A DNA stretch of 64,000 nt from JAABTH01 sp964492615 (GTDB lineage: Bacteria; Bacillota; Dethiobacteria; DTU022): NCBI GenBank assembly GCA_964492615.1, contig CAZBKZ010000003.1, positions 62,001-126,000 of the forward strand. Reading direction: 5' to 3'. The notes under the pieces were generated by a model that was given only the letters and a program-made list of their open reading frames with translations, made no database searches and was not told the origin of the DNA. Positions 43,711-52,805 of this stretch are shown here, piece after piece (the stretch's first letter is position 1; each line of letters opens with the position of its first letter). The translations under genes and the position numbers were made by a program.

Positions 43711-45666
43711 TTAACTGATCCTGCTTCCTGCAGGCATATCCCGATCAAGGGCGGTCAATGACAGGCTGCCGTCTTTAGCGGTAGCAGCCAGCAGCATCCC
43801 CTGGGATAATACTCCGCGTAGTTTGACCGGCTTCAGGTTGGCAATAAAAATAACCTTTTTCCCCGGGAGTTTTTCAGGCTCATAATATTCAGCAATTCCT
43901 GCTACAACCTGCCGTTTTTCACTCTCACCCAGGCTGACCTCAATTTTAAGCAGTTTATCCGATTTTGGAATTCTATCAGCTGTCAATATTTCGGCAACTC
44001 TTAAATCTATTTGTTGAAACTGCTCCAGCTTAATCAAATCATCTGATTCTTCAGTCTCAGTTTTTTTGCTCTCGTCAGCGAACGTCTGTCCCTGCCCACC
44101 CTGCATTTCCCTGATCTCAGCCTGCAGGTTTAAACGGGGAAACAGGTCTTCACCTCTGCTGATTTTCAAACCCGGTTTGATTACGCCCCACGTTGAAAGA
44201 CTGGCCCACTCTTTCAACTGATCCTGGCCTTCCAGGTTAAGCTGTTCCCAGACCAGGCTTGGAGTGCGAGGCATAAAAGGCTGCAGCATAACGGAAATAA
44301 AGCGAATGCTTTCAATCAGGTTATAAAGTACTGTTCCCAGCCGCTTTTCGTCTGCCGGATCCTTAGCCAACTGCCACGGCATATTCTCATCAATGTACTT
44401 GTTACTGCGGCGAACAAGTTTCCATAGTTCAGCCAGGGCATCACTTGTTTTAAGTTGATCCATGTGTTCCCGGACCAATCCCGGAGTTTCATAAGCCAGT
44501 TCAATTAATTCGTTGTCGCTTTTTTCTTTTTCGGCAGCAGGCTCAGGAAGAACTCCATTAAAATATCTTTCGACCATGGTTAATGTTCTGCTAACCAGGT
44601 TACCTAAATCATTGGCCAAATCGGTATTAATCCTGGTAATGAAGTTTTCTAGGCTGAAAAGACCATCCTGCCCAAATGGAATTTCACGCAGCAGAAAATA
44701 ACGCAGAGCATCTGATCCGTAACGACCGGCTAAAACCCTGGGGTCAATCACATTACCCTTTGATTTTGACATTTTTCCATCCTGCAGCATCAGCCAACCA
44801 TGCCCAAAGACAGTCTTAGGCAGCGGCAAGCCGAGGGCCATTAAAAAGATAGGCCAGTATATGGTGTGGAATCTCAGGATATCCTTTCCGATCAGTTGAA
44901 TATCAGCCGGCCAGAATTTATCAAGTTTACTGTTCTTTTCTCCATAACCAAGAGCAGTAATATAATTACTTAGTGCATCGAGCCAGACATAGATAACATG
45001 TTCAGGGTCAAAAGGTACAGGTATCCCCCACTGGAAAGAAGTTCTCGAAACACAGAGATCCTCCAGGCCCGGCTTGAGAAAATTATTAATCATTTCATTT
45101 TTTCTCGAAGGGGGCTGAATAAAATCAGGATTCTTTTCAATATGCTCCATTAACTGGTCTGCATATTTTGACATTCTGAAAAAATATGCCTCTTCAGCAA
45201 TTAACTCTACATCGCGACCGCAGTCGGGACATTTTCCTTCTTCAAGTTGACGCTCTGTCCAGTACGCTTCACAGGGGGTGCAGTACCATCCCTCGTACTT
45301 TCCTTTATATATATCACCCTGTTCAAAGAACCTGGTAAATATTGCTGCAACCTTTTTTTTATGCCTGTCTTCTGTCGTTCTGATAAAATCATCGTATGCT
45401 ATATCAAGATCCTGCCATAGCTCCTTGATCCAGGAAACAATTTCATCAACAAACTCAATCGGTTTTTTTCCTGAAGCATCAGCCTGCCGCTGAATCTTTT
45501 GCCCGTGTTCATCTGTGCCCGTTAAAAACCAGACATCAAACCCTGTTAATCTTTTAAAGCGGGCCATAGCATCTGCTGCTACTGTAGTATATGAATTACC
45601 CACATGAAGCTTGTTGCTCGGATAGTATATCGGTGTTGTTATATAAAACGTTTTTTTCTCTGCCAC
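43711..45666 (-). CDS. metG: Methionyl-tRNA synthetase
   Basis: Charges initiator and elongator tRNA-Met. The 651-residue protein has the class I signature HVGNSYTT, a zinc knuckle (CTPCEAYW ... CPDCG), KMSKSKGN, the anticodon-binding domain, and a C-terminal EMAP-type tRNA-binding domain (IDLRVAEILTADRIPKSDKL) that makes it a dimer. GTG 45666 follows GGGAGG by 7 bases; the longer frame to 45690 has no RBS. No T-box-like leader is visible: the promoter is only about 35 bases before the start. Confidence 0.96.
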   Translation of the reverse strand: MAEKKTFYITTPIYYPSNKLHVGNSYTTVAADAMARFKRLTGFDVWFLTGTDEHGQKIQRQADASGKKPIEFVDEIVSWIKELWQDLDIAYDDFIRTTEDRHKKKVAAIFTRFFEQGDIYKGKYEGWYCTPCEAYWTERQLEEGKCPDCGRDVELIAEEAYFFRMSKYADQLMEHIEKNPDFIQPPSRKNEMINNFLKPGLEDLCVSRTSFQWGIPVPFDPEHVIYVWLDALSNYITALGYGEKNSKLDKFWPADIQLIGKDILRFHTIYWPIFLMALGLPLPKTVFGHGWLMLQDGKMSKSKGNVIDPRVLAGRYGSDALRYFLLREIPFGQDGLFSLENFITRINTDLANDLGNLVSRTLTMVERYFNGVLPEPAAEKEKSDNELIELAYETPGLVREHMDQLKTSDALAELWKLVRRSNKYIDENMPWQLAKDPADEKRLGTVLYNLIESIRFISVMLQPFMPRTPSLVWEQLNLEGQDQLKEWASLSTWGVIKPGLKISRGEDLFPRLNLQAEIREMQGGQGQTFADESKKTETEESDDLIKLEQFQQIDLRVAEILTADRIPKSDKLLKIEVSLGESEKRQVVAGIAEYYEPEKLPGKKVIFIANLKPVKLRGVLSQGMLLAATAKDGSLSLTALDRDMPAGSRIS

Positions 45667-45701
45667 TTTCAGGCCTCCCAGGTGCTGCAAATGATGAAGT
45701 A

Positions 45702-45729
45702 ATTATATCAGAGCAGCCCTTACTGTCAA
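45702..45729 (-). promoter_or_regulatory. Sigma-A promoter of metG-tatD
   Basis: Minus-strand TTGACA, 16-base spacer, TATAAT, 36 bases before the metG GTG. The short distance excludes a long riboswitch or T-box leader. An 8-bp inverted repeat (GCAGCCCT at 45713, AGGGCTGC at 45748) overlaps the -35 region and could be an operator. Confidence 0.8.
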
Positions 45730-45862
45730 GGAAAGATCAATAAAAACAGGGCTGCAGCAGAATAGTATTAGTATGCAACAAATTTGATAATCTGTCACCT
45801 TTGGATAGTATTCTTAATCATGTAATATTCTTGTAAAGTTGAGTATATAGGGAAAATACCTA

Positions 45863-45892
45863 TTGACTTACCATGTCAATTACTGGTATAAT
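45863..45892 (+). promoter_or_regulatory. Sigma-A promoter of abrB
   Basis: TTGACT, 18-base spacer, TATAAT with an extended -10 (TGGTATAAT). The start codon is about 45 bases downstream. Confidence 0.8.
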
Positions 45893-45937
45893 ATCGGAAC
45901 CAGCCTTGCTCCATATTGAAGAAAAGGAGGAAATGTC

Positions 45938-46180
45938 TTGAAATCAACAGGGATTGTTAGAAAAGTAGACGAATTGGGTAGAGTAGTAATCCCTATCGAA
46001 TTAAGAAGAACTCTTGGTATTGAAGTTAAAGATGCCCTTGAGATTTATGTCGACGCAGAAAAAATTATTCTTAAAAAATACGAACCAGCCTGTCTTTTCT
46101 GTGGTAATGCAGACAATGTTAAACACTTCGGAAACCGGATTGTCTGCCGGGAATGTATTGATAAACTGGCAAAAGACTAG
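45938..46180 (+). CDS. abrB: AbrB family transition-state regulator with C-terminal zinc-ribbon-like tail
   Basis: An 80-residue DNA-binding swapped-hairpin protein: KSTGIVRKVDELGRVVIPIE (1-21, in two parts) is the classic AbrB domain, and the C-terminus carries Cys52, 55, 70 and 73 (CLFCGN ... CRECI), a probable zinc site replacing the usual AbrB C-terminal domain. TTG start with AAAGGAGG 7 bases upstream. It points opposite to metG, as in Bacillus. It likely represses post-exponential genes. Confidence 0.93.
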   Translation: MKSTGIVRKVDELGRVVIPIELRRTLGIEVKDALEIYVDAEKIILKKYEPACLFCGNADNVKHFGNRIVCRECIDKLAKD

Positions 46181-46202
46181 CTGTATCGTTAGTTAAAAGT
46201 TT

Positions 46203-46231
46203 CAGAAGCGCGGTATTACACCGCGCTTCTG
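46203..46231. terminator. Terminator between abrB and ricT
   Basis: A 12-bp stem CAGAAGCGCGGT/ACCGCGCTTCTG with a 5-base loop between convergent genes. T runs are weak on both strands. Confidence 0.75.
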
Positions 46232-46254
46232 CTATTATCAGGAACATATACAAA

Positions 46255-47055
46255 TCAAGGGCGATCCACTTCCTCCAAAGGAAACTCCCGAATATAACCT
46301 GATTCCTGCAGCTTTACAGTAACTACTTTTTTCTTTTTATTTATTTCTTTTACTTCACCTTCTCCATCAGGAGTTACAACAAGCTCACCCTGTTTCGGCA
46401 TATCTTCCTGTAAGTCTTCATAGGCGCTGGCTTCAAACCGAAGGCAGCACATCAGCCTTCCACAGACACCCGATATCTTGGTCGGGTTCAAGGATAAATT
46501 CTGCCCCTTGGCCATGCGAATTGAAACCGGTTCAAATTCTTCAAGAAATGTGGAGCAGCAAAAAGCGCGCCCGCAGGGGCCGATACCACCTTTTATCTTG
46601 GCCTCGTCCCGCACTCCAATTTGTCGCAGCTCAATCCTGGTTTTGAAAATAGAAGCCAGGTCTTTAACCAGCTCCCGAAAATCGACTCGCTCTTCTGATG
46701 TGAAGAAAAAAATAATTTTATTGCGATCAAATGTATACTCAACCCCAACCAGCTTCATGTCAAGGCCGTGTTCAGCTATTTTTTGCTGACAGCGGCTAAA
46801 TGCAACTGCCTCCTTTTGCCTGTTTTCCTCCACTTTTCGCCTGTCATGATCTGTGGCAACACGCACAACTTTTTTTAAAGGCAAAACCAGGTTTTTTTCA
46901 GGCACATCCCTGACCGGAATAACAACATTACCGATTTCCTGACCGCGGGCTGTCTCCACAACAACCTGGATCCCCATTTGCAGATCTTCTGAATTAGGTT
47001 CGAAATAATATGTTTTGCCGGCTTCTTTAAAACGTATACCAACAACATTAGGCAT
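46255..47055 (-). CDS. ricT: PSP1 domain regulator RicT (YaaT)
   Basis: A 266-residue PSP1-C protein. In Bacillus YaaT (RicT) joins RicA and RicF in an Fe-S-containing complex that controls RNase Y-dependent mRNA maturation and phosphorelay. Conserved cysteines are visible: GGIGPCGRAFCCS, SGVCGRLMCC, consistent with cluster binding. Its start overlaps the holB stop by one base, so they are coupled; holB-yaaT is conserved in Firmicutes. RicA and RicF genes are not in this window. Confidence 0.93.
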   Translation of the reverse strand: MPNVVGIRFKEAGKTYYFEPNSEDLQMGIQVVVETARGQEIGNVVIPVRDVPEKNLVLPLKKVVRVATDHDRRKVEENRQKEAVAFSRCQQKIAEHGLDMKLVGVEYTFDRNKIIFFFTSEERVDFRELVKDLASIFKTRIELRQIGVRDEAKIKGGIGPCGRAFCCSTFLEEFEPVSIRMAKGQNLSLNPTKISGVCGRLMCCLRFEASAYEDLQEDMPKQGELVVTPDGEGEVKEINKKKKVVTVKLQESGYIREFPLEEVDRP

Positions 47056-48032
47056 TAAGAAAGCCTCCTCTGCAGCATGATAAGCGTCTTTTCCATTAAA
47101 AGACGACGGTTGACATTTGTTTTAACGAGTTCATATACAGTACTATTGAGCAGAATAACCGCCTCTTCCAACCCCTCAGAAGAAACAGCTTCTGTCCACA
47201 CAGCAGGTTTTTCCATTCCCAAAGTAAAATCGCCGCTGCGGCATAAATTTTGCATAAGAGCATCACGGTAAAGAAGAACCACCAGATCAAGCAGAAGAAC
47301 CAGATCATCTCTTTCCGCCAGGGTTGCCGCCCAGTTCAAAAGCTGAACGGCAGAATCGTGACCGATGGCAATATTGTAAGCAAGGGTTTTTGCTTCCTTA
47401 AACCGGTCATCAAAACCTTCATCTTCAGCCATTTTAAACGCATACCCAGGCAACCCACCACTTAAACGGGCAAGTAATTCTGCTTTCTCTCCATGCGCCT
47501 TCTCGTTAGCGACTAAAAGATTATAAATTTGTTCACAATCCAGGGGCAGCAGATGATAACGGCGGCATCTGGATAAAATAGTATCAAAAACAGCCCTGGG
47601 CTGTTCAACCAACAGAATAAAGGTAAGACCATCCGGGGGATCTTCAAGAATTTTAAGTAGCGAAGATGAGGTCTCACCGGTCATAGCTTCAGCATGATCG
47701 ATAAGACAAACTTTTTCTGCTCCGCCCAGGTAAAACCGATCCCGTACGTTTTTAAACTGTTCCGTTTTAAGTTTTTTCTTGTCTGGAGCCAGATAATAGA
47801 ATTCAGGATGGTTATCGCTATTAAAGCTGCGACAGGAATTACAGGTCATGCAGGGCTTGATGCCATCGTTTTCCGGGCATAATATGGCCTGGGCAAGCAG
47901 TTTGCCCCAGCTGGTTTTACCACTGCCGGAAGGTCCGCAAAGCATAACAGCATGGCTTAAAGTATCACTCTTTATCGCTGCAGATAAGAGTGATCTTAAT
48001 TCATCCTGTCCTTCAAGCTGGTTATACGACAT
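47055..48032 (-). CDS. holB: DNA polymerase III delta' subunit
   Basis: Clamp-loader subunit (AAA+ fold), 325 residues. Walker A GPSGSGKTSWG near residue 34, a zinc knuckle CPENDGIKPCMTCNSC (52-67), LIDHAEAMTGETSSSLLKILEDPP in pieces (Walker B-like HAEAM, LKILEDPP) and the SRC motif in LSRCRR are visible. It starts 5 bases after tmk and overlaps ricT. The other clamp-loader subunit, dnaX, is also in this window. Confidence 0.94.
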   Translation of the reverse strand: MSYNQLEGQDELRSLLSAAIKSDTLSHAVMLCGPSGSGKTSWGKLLAQAILCPENDGIKPCMTCNSCRSFNSDNHPEFYYLAPDKKKLKTEQFKNVRDRFYLGGAEKVCLIDHAEAMTGETSSSLLKILEDPPDGLTFILLVEQPRAVFDTILSRCRRYHLLPLDCEQIYNLLVANEKAHGEKAELLARLSGGLPGYAFKMAEDEGFDDRFKEAKTLAYNIAIGHDSAVQLLNWAATLAERDDLVLLLDLVVLLYRDALMQNLCRSGDFTLGMEKPAVWTEAVSSEGLEEAVILLNSTVYELVKTNVNRRLLMEKTLIMLQRRLS

Positions 48033-48037
48033 TCATA

Positions 48038-48655
48038 TCAACTTCTCTCCATACCATGAAGCGATTGTTCAATTAAAGCCCAAATCTTTTCATGAATCAT
48101 TTCCCTGTTTTCGGTTGCATCAATCAAAGCAATCCTCTGCGGTTCTTTTCCGGCTAATTCAAGATAACCCTGGCGCACCCTGCAGTGGAAATAGTAATCT
48201 TTACTTTCCATACGGTCTTTTTCCCCGGTTCTCCTGGCCTCCGCTTCTTCCACTGGAAGATCGAGTAATACAGTAAGGTCAGGAACCAACCTCCTAGTAG
48301 CCTGATCATTTAAAAGCCGGATCCAGTTAAGATCCGCTCCTCCCCCGTAGCCCTGGTAAGCCATAGTTGAGTCGGCAAATCGATCACAAAGAACCAACTT
48401 CTCATCCTTCAGGGCCGGTATTAAAACCTGTTTTACTAATTCAGTTCGCGCTGCCATGTAGAGCAGCAGTTCTGCTTCCAGGGAAAGAGAAAGACGGTTA
48501 TCCAGCAAAACCTGCCGCACAGCTTCTCCAACAGATGTTCCTCCCGGCTCTCTCAACGTAATGAAGTCAATATCACACTGCTTAAATCGCTGAACAAGCA
48601 TTTCAGCCTGTGTCGATTTGCCACAGCCATCAATGCCTTCCAGGGTTATAAACAA
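48038..48655 (-). CDS. tmk: Thymidylate kinase
   Basis: Phosphorylates dTMP to dTDP. The 205-residue protein has P-loop LEGIDGCGKSTQAE (5-18), the DR motif in LCDRFADSTMAYQGYG, and a LID region with EEAEARRTGEKDR. Start TTG 48655; the nearest good ribosome site (AAGGAGG) is 16 bases upstream, farther than normal, so initiation may be inefficient or rely on GGCGG nearer the start. The tmk-holB-ricT order is conserved. Confidence 0.95.
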   Translation of the reverse strand: MFITLEGIDGCGKSTQAEMLVQRFKQCDIDFITLREPGGTSVGEAVRQVLLDNRLSLSLEAELLLYMAARTELVKQVLIPALKDEKLVLCDRFADSTMAYQGYGGGADLNWIRLLNDQATRRLVPDLTVLLDLPVEEAEARRTGEKDRMESKDYYFHCRVRQGYLELAGKEPQRIALIDATENREMIHEKIWALIEQSLHGMERS

Positions 48656-48730
48656 ACCGCCCGTAAAGAACCCTCCTTCCGCTTGGTTGCCGACTGTTCT
48701 TTTTTCGCAAACAATGATCCTTTACCGGCT

Positions 48731-48764
48731 TAAAAAAGCCGCAGGCTTTGCTGTCCTGCGGCTT
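48731..48764 (-). terminator. Terminator after guaB
   Basis: Minus-strand AAGCCGCAGG, 9-base loop, CCTGCGGCTT then TTTT. It separates guaB from tmk. Confidence 0.88.
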
Positions 48765-48783
48765 CCGGTTCAGTCGCAACCAA

Positions 48784-50238
48784 TCAGAAACTGTAATTTG
48801 GAGCTTCCTTGGTAATCTGCACACCGTGAGGGTGGCTTTCCTTGAGCCCAGCTCCTGAAATACGGATAAACCGGGTTTTCTGCTGCAATTCTTCGATAGT
48901 TGTAACTCCGCAATAGCCCATACCGGCCCGTAAGCCGCCGGCCATCTGAAAAACCATGTCACCTACTGTACCCCTGAAAGGCACCCTGCCTTCAATACCC
49001 TCCGGGACAAGTTTCTGTTCATATTCCTGAAAATAACGGTCTCTCGACCCTTCCTTCATCGCTCCCAGGGATCCCATTCCCCGGTAGACTTTGTAAGAAC
49101 GCCCCTGAAATATTTCAAACTCACCGGGACTTTCTTCAGTGCCTGCCAGCAAGCTGCCTATCATAACATTAGAAGCCCCGGCAGCCAGGGCTTTTGTAAT
49201 GTCTCCTGAAAATTTTATACCACCATCAGCGGTTACAGGCACATCAAGCTCCTTTCCTGCCCGCGCAGCCTCATATACTGCAGTTATCTGGGGCACACCA
49301 ATCCCGGCAATCACCCGGGTAGTACAAATCGAACCAGGTCCCACACCCACCTTAACAGCGTCGGCTCCGGCTTTAATCAAATCGCGCGCACCCTCAGCCG
49401 TTGCAATGTTACCACCCATCAGGTCGACATCCGGGCACAGCTGTTTTATTTCTTTAACCGTATCCAGGACAGACTGTGAATGTCCATGGGCTGAATCAAC
49501 TACAATAAGATCTACCCCTGCTTCTACCAGCGCTTCTGCCCTGGTCACAGCATCGCGGCCAACTCCAACAGCAGCAGCTGCCAGTAACCGGCCGTTGCTA
49601 TCTTTAGATGCCCTGGGATATTGAATGGTTTTTTCAATGTCTTTTATGGTGATCAGCCCTTTCAGGTTAAACTGATCATCTACTATCGGAAGTTTTTCTA
49701 TCTTATGCCGTCTCAGGATCTCCTGGGCTTCCTGCAGTGTGGTTCCCACCGGAGCCGTAACCAGTTTTTCCTGGGTCATTGCCTCACCAATGGGCCGGGA
49801 ATAATCTTCTTCAAAACGCAAATCCCTGTTGGTAATAATACCGACCAGTTTTTCGCCCACGGTAACCGGGACCCCTGAAATCCGGTAACGTTCCATCAAA
49901 GCAGCAGCATCATTAAGGGTATTATCAGGGCCGAGCCTGAAAGGATTGGTAATAACCCCGTGTTCAGATCGTTTTACTTTATCAACCTCTTCAGCCTGCT
50001 TTTTAATGGTCATATTTCTGTGAATAACGCCTATACCGCCTTCACGAGCCATGGCGATTGCCATTCTCGATTCAGTAACCGTATCCATTCCGGCAGAAAG
50101 CAGCGGCATATTCAGTTTAATATTGCGACTCACCCTGGTCGTTAAATTAACATCGCGGGGCAGTACCATGGAGTGAGCCGGAACCAGCAGCACGTCATCA
50201 AAGGTTAAACCTTCCCAGGAAAATCTCTCACCCTGCAA
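48784..50238 (-). CDS. guaB: IMP dehydrogenase
   Basis: Oxidises IMP to XMP with NAD+, the committed step to GTP. TIM barrel interrupted by two CBS domains (about residues 95-200: MERYRISGVPV ... VGIITNRDLRF; HKIEKLPIVDDQFNLKGLIT); catalytic loop GPGSICTTRVIAG with the thioimidate Cys; YRGMGSLGAM flap region. The frame extends to 50328, but GGGGGG lies 8 bases before TTG 50238 and 484 residues is the normal length. It has its own promoter and terminator. With hpt, prs and folE it forms the purine-linked content of this window. Confidence 0.96.
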   Translation of the reverse strand: MQGERFSWEGLTFDDVLLVPAHSMVLPRDVNLTTRVSRNIKLNMPLLSAGMDTVTESRMAIAMAREGGIGVIHRNMTIKKQAEEVDKVKRSEHGVITNPFRLGPDNTLNDAAALMERYRISGVPVTVGEKLVGIITNRDLRFEEDYSRPIGEAMTQEKLVTAPVGTTLQEAQEILRRHKIEKLPIVDDQFNLKGLITIKDIEKTIQYPRASKDSNGRLLAAAAVGVGRDAVTRAEALVEAGVDLIVVDSAHGHSQSVLDTVKEIKQLCPDVDLMGGNIATAEGARDLIKAGADAVKVGVGPGSICTTRVIAGIGVPQITAVYEAARAGKELDVPVTADGGIKFSGDITKALAAGASNVMIGSLLAGTEESPGEFEIFQGRSYKVYRGMGSLGAMKEGSRDRYFQEYEQKLVPEGIEGRVPFRGTVGDMVFQMAGGLRAGMGYCGVTTIEELQQKTRFIRISGAGLKESHPHGVQITKEAPNYSF

Positions 50239-50281
50239 AACAAAAACCCCCCGAAAGAATAGTCTACTCGCAATTGTAATG

Positions 50282-50310
50282 ATCATAACAAACGGCCCAG
50301 GCAGTGTCAA
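50282..50310 (-). promoter_or_regulatory. guaB: Sigma-A promoter of guaB
   Basis: Minus-strand TTGACA, 17-base spacer, TATGAT, about 45 bases before the TTG start. The leader is too short for a purine riboswitch. Confidence 0.82.
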
Positions 50311-50410
50311 CAACAGCCGGTTGGGCAACCGTTAAAGACAAACAATCAGGCAGGATAAAACAAGGTGCTGGACGAATATAAAAAGTAAGGCAGGTGAAAG
50401 GAGCACAAAA

Positions 50411-51202
50411 TTGCCTTACATTGTAATTGATCAACAAAAAATTTACTACGCAGGCGATTTAAAGCGTCCGGGAATTCCCGTAATTTTTTGCCATGGTTCC
50501 GGAGGCAGGCACCAGCACTGGCTTTTCCAGCTAAAAGGAATCAAGGATGTTGCCAACCCGCTGGCAGTCGACCTTCCGGGGCATGGGAGGTCTTCAGGCA
50601 AACCCCTGAACACGGTAGCTGCATATCGTGATTGGATTTGTCGCTTTAAAGAAACTGCCGGTATTGAAAAATTCATTCTGGGAGGCCACTCTCTCGGTGG
50701 AGCAATTGCCCTCGCTTATGCGCTGCAATACCCTGACCAGCTTTTAGCTTTAATTTTGGCAGGTACGGGCAGTCGCCTGAAAGTACTTCCCTCTTTCCTT
50801 GAAGCACTGGAGCAAGGCTTTATTCCCCCGGCATTTTCTGATTATCTATACGGTTCGGAAGCCTCCCACGAAATGCGCAAAAGTGGCAGGAAGGAAGTCC
50901 TTGATACAAAACCGGAACAATATCACGCTGATCTCAGTGCCTGTAATAACTTTGATGTTATGAAAGAACTTCACCACATTTCCTGCCCTGCATTGATTAT
51001 ATGCGGCAGTGAAGATCAACTCACCCCACTCAAATACAGCAAATACCTTGAAGAAAATCTTGCCCTTAGCAGCCTCAGGGTAATCCGCGGGGCTGGCCAT
51101 ATGGTTATGCTGGAGAAGCCGGAAGAGGTCAACCAGGCTATCAGTGAATTTATCGACAAATACTTTCCCGAACCAGCTCGACAAAGTAAGCTAAATCTCT
51201 AA
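50411..51202 (+). CDS. Alpha/beta-fold hydrolase
   Basis: A 263-residue serine hydrolase. Oxyanion region CHGSGGRHQHW (27-37), nucleophile elbow GGHSLGG with Ser94, acid in CGSEDQLTPL and His in GAGHMVMLEKPEEV near residue 233 give a full triad. No signal peptide. TTG start with AAAGGAG upstream. It lies 26 bases before the DUF3786 gene and may share its transcript. Sequence alone does not tell esterase from lactonase or another hydrolase. Confidence 0.9.
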   Translation: MPYIVIDQQKIYYAGDLKRPGIPVIFCHGSGGRHQHWLFQLKGIKDVANPLAVDLPGHGRSSGKPLNTVAAYRDWICRFKETAGIEKFILGGHSLGGAIALAYALQYPDQLLALILAGTGSRLKVLPSFLEALEQGFIPPAFSDYLYGSEASHEMRKSGRKEVLDTKPEQYHADLSACNNFDVMKELHHISCPALIICGSEDQLTPLKYSKYLEENLALSSLRVIRGAGHMVMLEKPEEVNQAISEFIDKYFPEPARQSKLNL

Positions 51203-51228
51203 ATAACAGGTTATAGAAAGGAAAAGAT

Positions 51229-51852
51229 ATGGAAAATAAGGGTAGTTATTTTAATCTTGATGAAACCTACAGGCAGGCAGCCGTGGAATTTGCCAATCTT
51301 AACCCGGGGGAAGCAGCAGAAAAGGCCGGTGCAGACTATAACTCTGAAAGTAATACTGTTGCTGTCAGGTTTATCGATACCGTTTATTCTGTGAACCACC
51401 CGGAAGCAGAGGTAAAAGATCCTCATGGCAATAAAGCTTCTGTTTATATAGCCATACTGATTCTCCACTACCTGGTAAATGCCGGCGGGGCTCCCCTCAC
51501 CGGACGCTGGATTTCTTTCAGACACCTGCCTGGTGGCGATATTTATATTGACCCTTTTCAAAAACGGGCAGTATTGCCTTTTTTAAAAACTTTTGGTAAT
51601 ACGCCGGAAAAATTTCTTGAAGCAGCTTTAAAACTGGGAGGAGAAAAAGTGGAACAGAGCGGAATCAGTGTGGTAGTTAAAACCTTCCCCCGGGTGCCTA
51701 TCTGCTTCACCATCTGGCCCGGTGACGATGAATTGCCCGCTTCGGCTACCATTCTTTTTGATGAAACAGCCCCGGATTACCTGCCGACTGAAGATTATGC
51801 CCACCTGCCGGCGATGGTCAACGGGGCTATGAAAAGCAAGCTGGGTTCCTGA
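51229..51852 (+). CDS. DUF3786 domain protein
   Basis: A 207-residue cytoplasmic protein of the DUF3786 family, found mainly in anaerobes. Recognised from the middle segment ILILHYLVNAGGAPLTGRW, the RHLPGGDIYIDPF stretch and ICFTIWPGDDELPASATILF (in pieces FTIWPGDDELPA and ATILFD). AGGAAA precedes the ATG. The function is unknown; related domains sit beside corrinoid and radical-SAM proteins in other anaerobes, but none is here. It converges on recR with only 10 bases between, and no terminator is visible. Confidence 0.78.
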   Translation: MENKGSYFNLDETYRQAAVEFANLNPGEAAEKAGADYNSESNTVAVRFIDTVYSVNHPEAEVKDPHGNKASVYIAILILHYLVNAGGAPLTGRWISFRHLPGGDIYIDPFQKRAVLPFLKTFGNTPEKFLEAALKLGGEKVEQSGISVVVKTFPRVPICFTIWPGDDELPASATILFDETAPDYLPTEDYAHLPAMVNGAMKSKLGS

Positions 51853-51862
51853 ATAATTGACT

Positions 51863-52459
51863 TTACATTTCCCTGCGCCCGTCAAGAGCCCTGCTCAGGG
51901 TTAAATCATCGGCATATTCAATATCACCACCAACAGGCAAACCAAAGGCTATCCTGGTTATCCTGACAGTATACTTTTTAAGCATCCTGGCCAGGTAGCC
52001 CGCAGTGGCATCACCTTCCACGTTCGGGTTGGTTGCAATAATCACTTCTTTTATTCCTTCTTCCGCCACCCTTTTATCCAGCCGGTCGAGCTTCAACTCC
52101 TCGGGTCCGATACCATCAAGCGGGGATAAAGCACCATGCAGAACATGATAGAGCCCCCTGAACTGACCGGTTCTCTCCAAAACTATAACATCGCGCGCTT
52201 CCTGGACTACACATATAAGCGAACGGTCACGTTCGGCATCACTACAGTAAGAGCATCCCCCTGTTTCCGAGAGGGCTCCGCAGTCGGGACAAAAAACAAG
52301 GTTGTCTTTAGCCCCGACCATAGCCCTGGCAATATCAACCACATCTTCGCGTGGCAGCCCAAGCAAATAGAAAGCCAGCCTCTGGGCAGTCTTCGGCCCG
52401 ATACCAGGGAAACGGCACAGTACTTCCACCAGGTTTTTTAAAGCTGAAGGATAAGCCAT
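51863..52459 (-). CDS. recR: Recombination mediator RecR
   Basis: A 198-residue DNA repair protein acting with RecF/RecO to load RecA. Helix-hairpin-helix (RFPGIGPKTAQRLAFYLL), a four-Cys zinc site (FCPDCGALSETGGCSYC, in pieces CPDC and CSYC), and a Toprim domain (ICVVQEARDVIVLE, IATNPNVEGDATA) are visible. It follows ebfC by 25 bases in the conserved dnaX-ebfC-recR operon. bofA, the usual neighbour downstream in spore-formers, is absent. Confidence 0.96.
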   Translation of the reverse strand: MAYPSALKNLVEVLCRFPGIGPKTAQRLAFYLLGLPREDVVDIARAMVGAKDNLVFCPDCGALSETGGCSYCSDAERDRSLICVVQEARDVIVLERTGQFRGLYHVLHGALSPLDGIGPEELKLDRLDKRVAEEGIKEVIIATNPNVEGDATAGYLARMLKKYTVRITRIAFGLPVGGDIEYADDLTLSRALDGRREM

Positions 52460-52484
52460 GACAAAAACCGCCTTTTCAGGCTGT

Positions 52485-52805
52485 TTAGAACATTCCGGGG
52501 GGAAGGTTTAGGCCTCCGGTTAACTTCTGCATCTCAGAAGCAACCATTTCATCAACCCGGTTAAATGCTTCATTAACAGCCGCAACTATCATATCTTCGA
52601 GCATTTCTTTATTATCTTCACCCAGTGCTTCAGGATCTATCTGCAGCGAAATCAGCTGTTTCTGGCCATTGGCAACCACTCTAACCGCGCCCCCTCCGCT
52701 GGAACTTTCAACGGTTTGCCGCGATATTTCATCCTGTACGCGGCTCATCTCTGCCTGAGCCTTTTGTAACTGCTTCATCATTTTAGCCATATTTCCATTT
52801 GCCAT
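52485..52805 (-). CDS. ebfC: YbaB/EbfC nucleoid-associated protein
   Basis: A 106-residue DNA-binding dimer: Met/Lys/Gln-rich N-terminus (MAKMMKQLQKAQAEM), GGGAVRVVANGQKQL strand and VNEAFNRVDEMVASEM helix. Its ATG lies directly at the dnaX end; the two are coupled. The partner of dnaX and recR in nearly all bacteria. Confidence 0.95.
   Translation of the reverse strand: MANGNMAKMMKQLQKAQAEMSRVQDEISRQTVESSSGGGAVRVVANGQKQLISLQIDPEALGEDNKEMLEDMIVAAVNEAFNRVDEMVASEMQKLTGGLNLPPGMF

Noticed and set aside
45713..45755. Inverted repeat near metG considered as a T-box or SAM riboswitch
   Set aside because: The metG promoter overlaps it, so the repeat is mostly outside the transcript, and no T-box sequence or SAM-fold element is seen.
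49139..49624. Plus-strand frame opposite guaB
   Set aside because: Antisense shadow of a conserved enzyme; Ala/Ser/Pro-rich with no motif.
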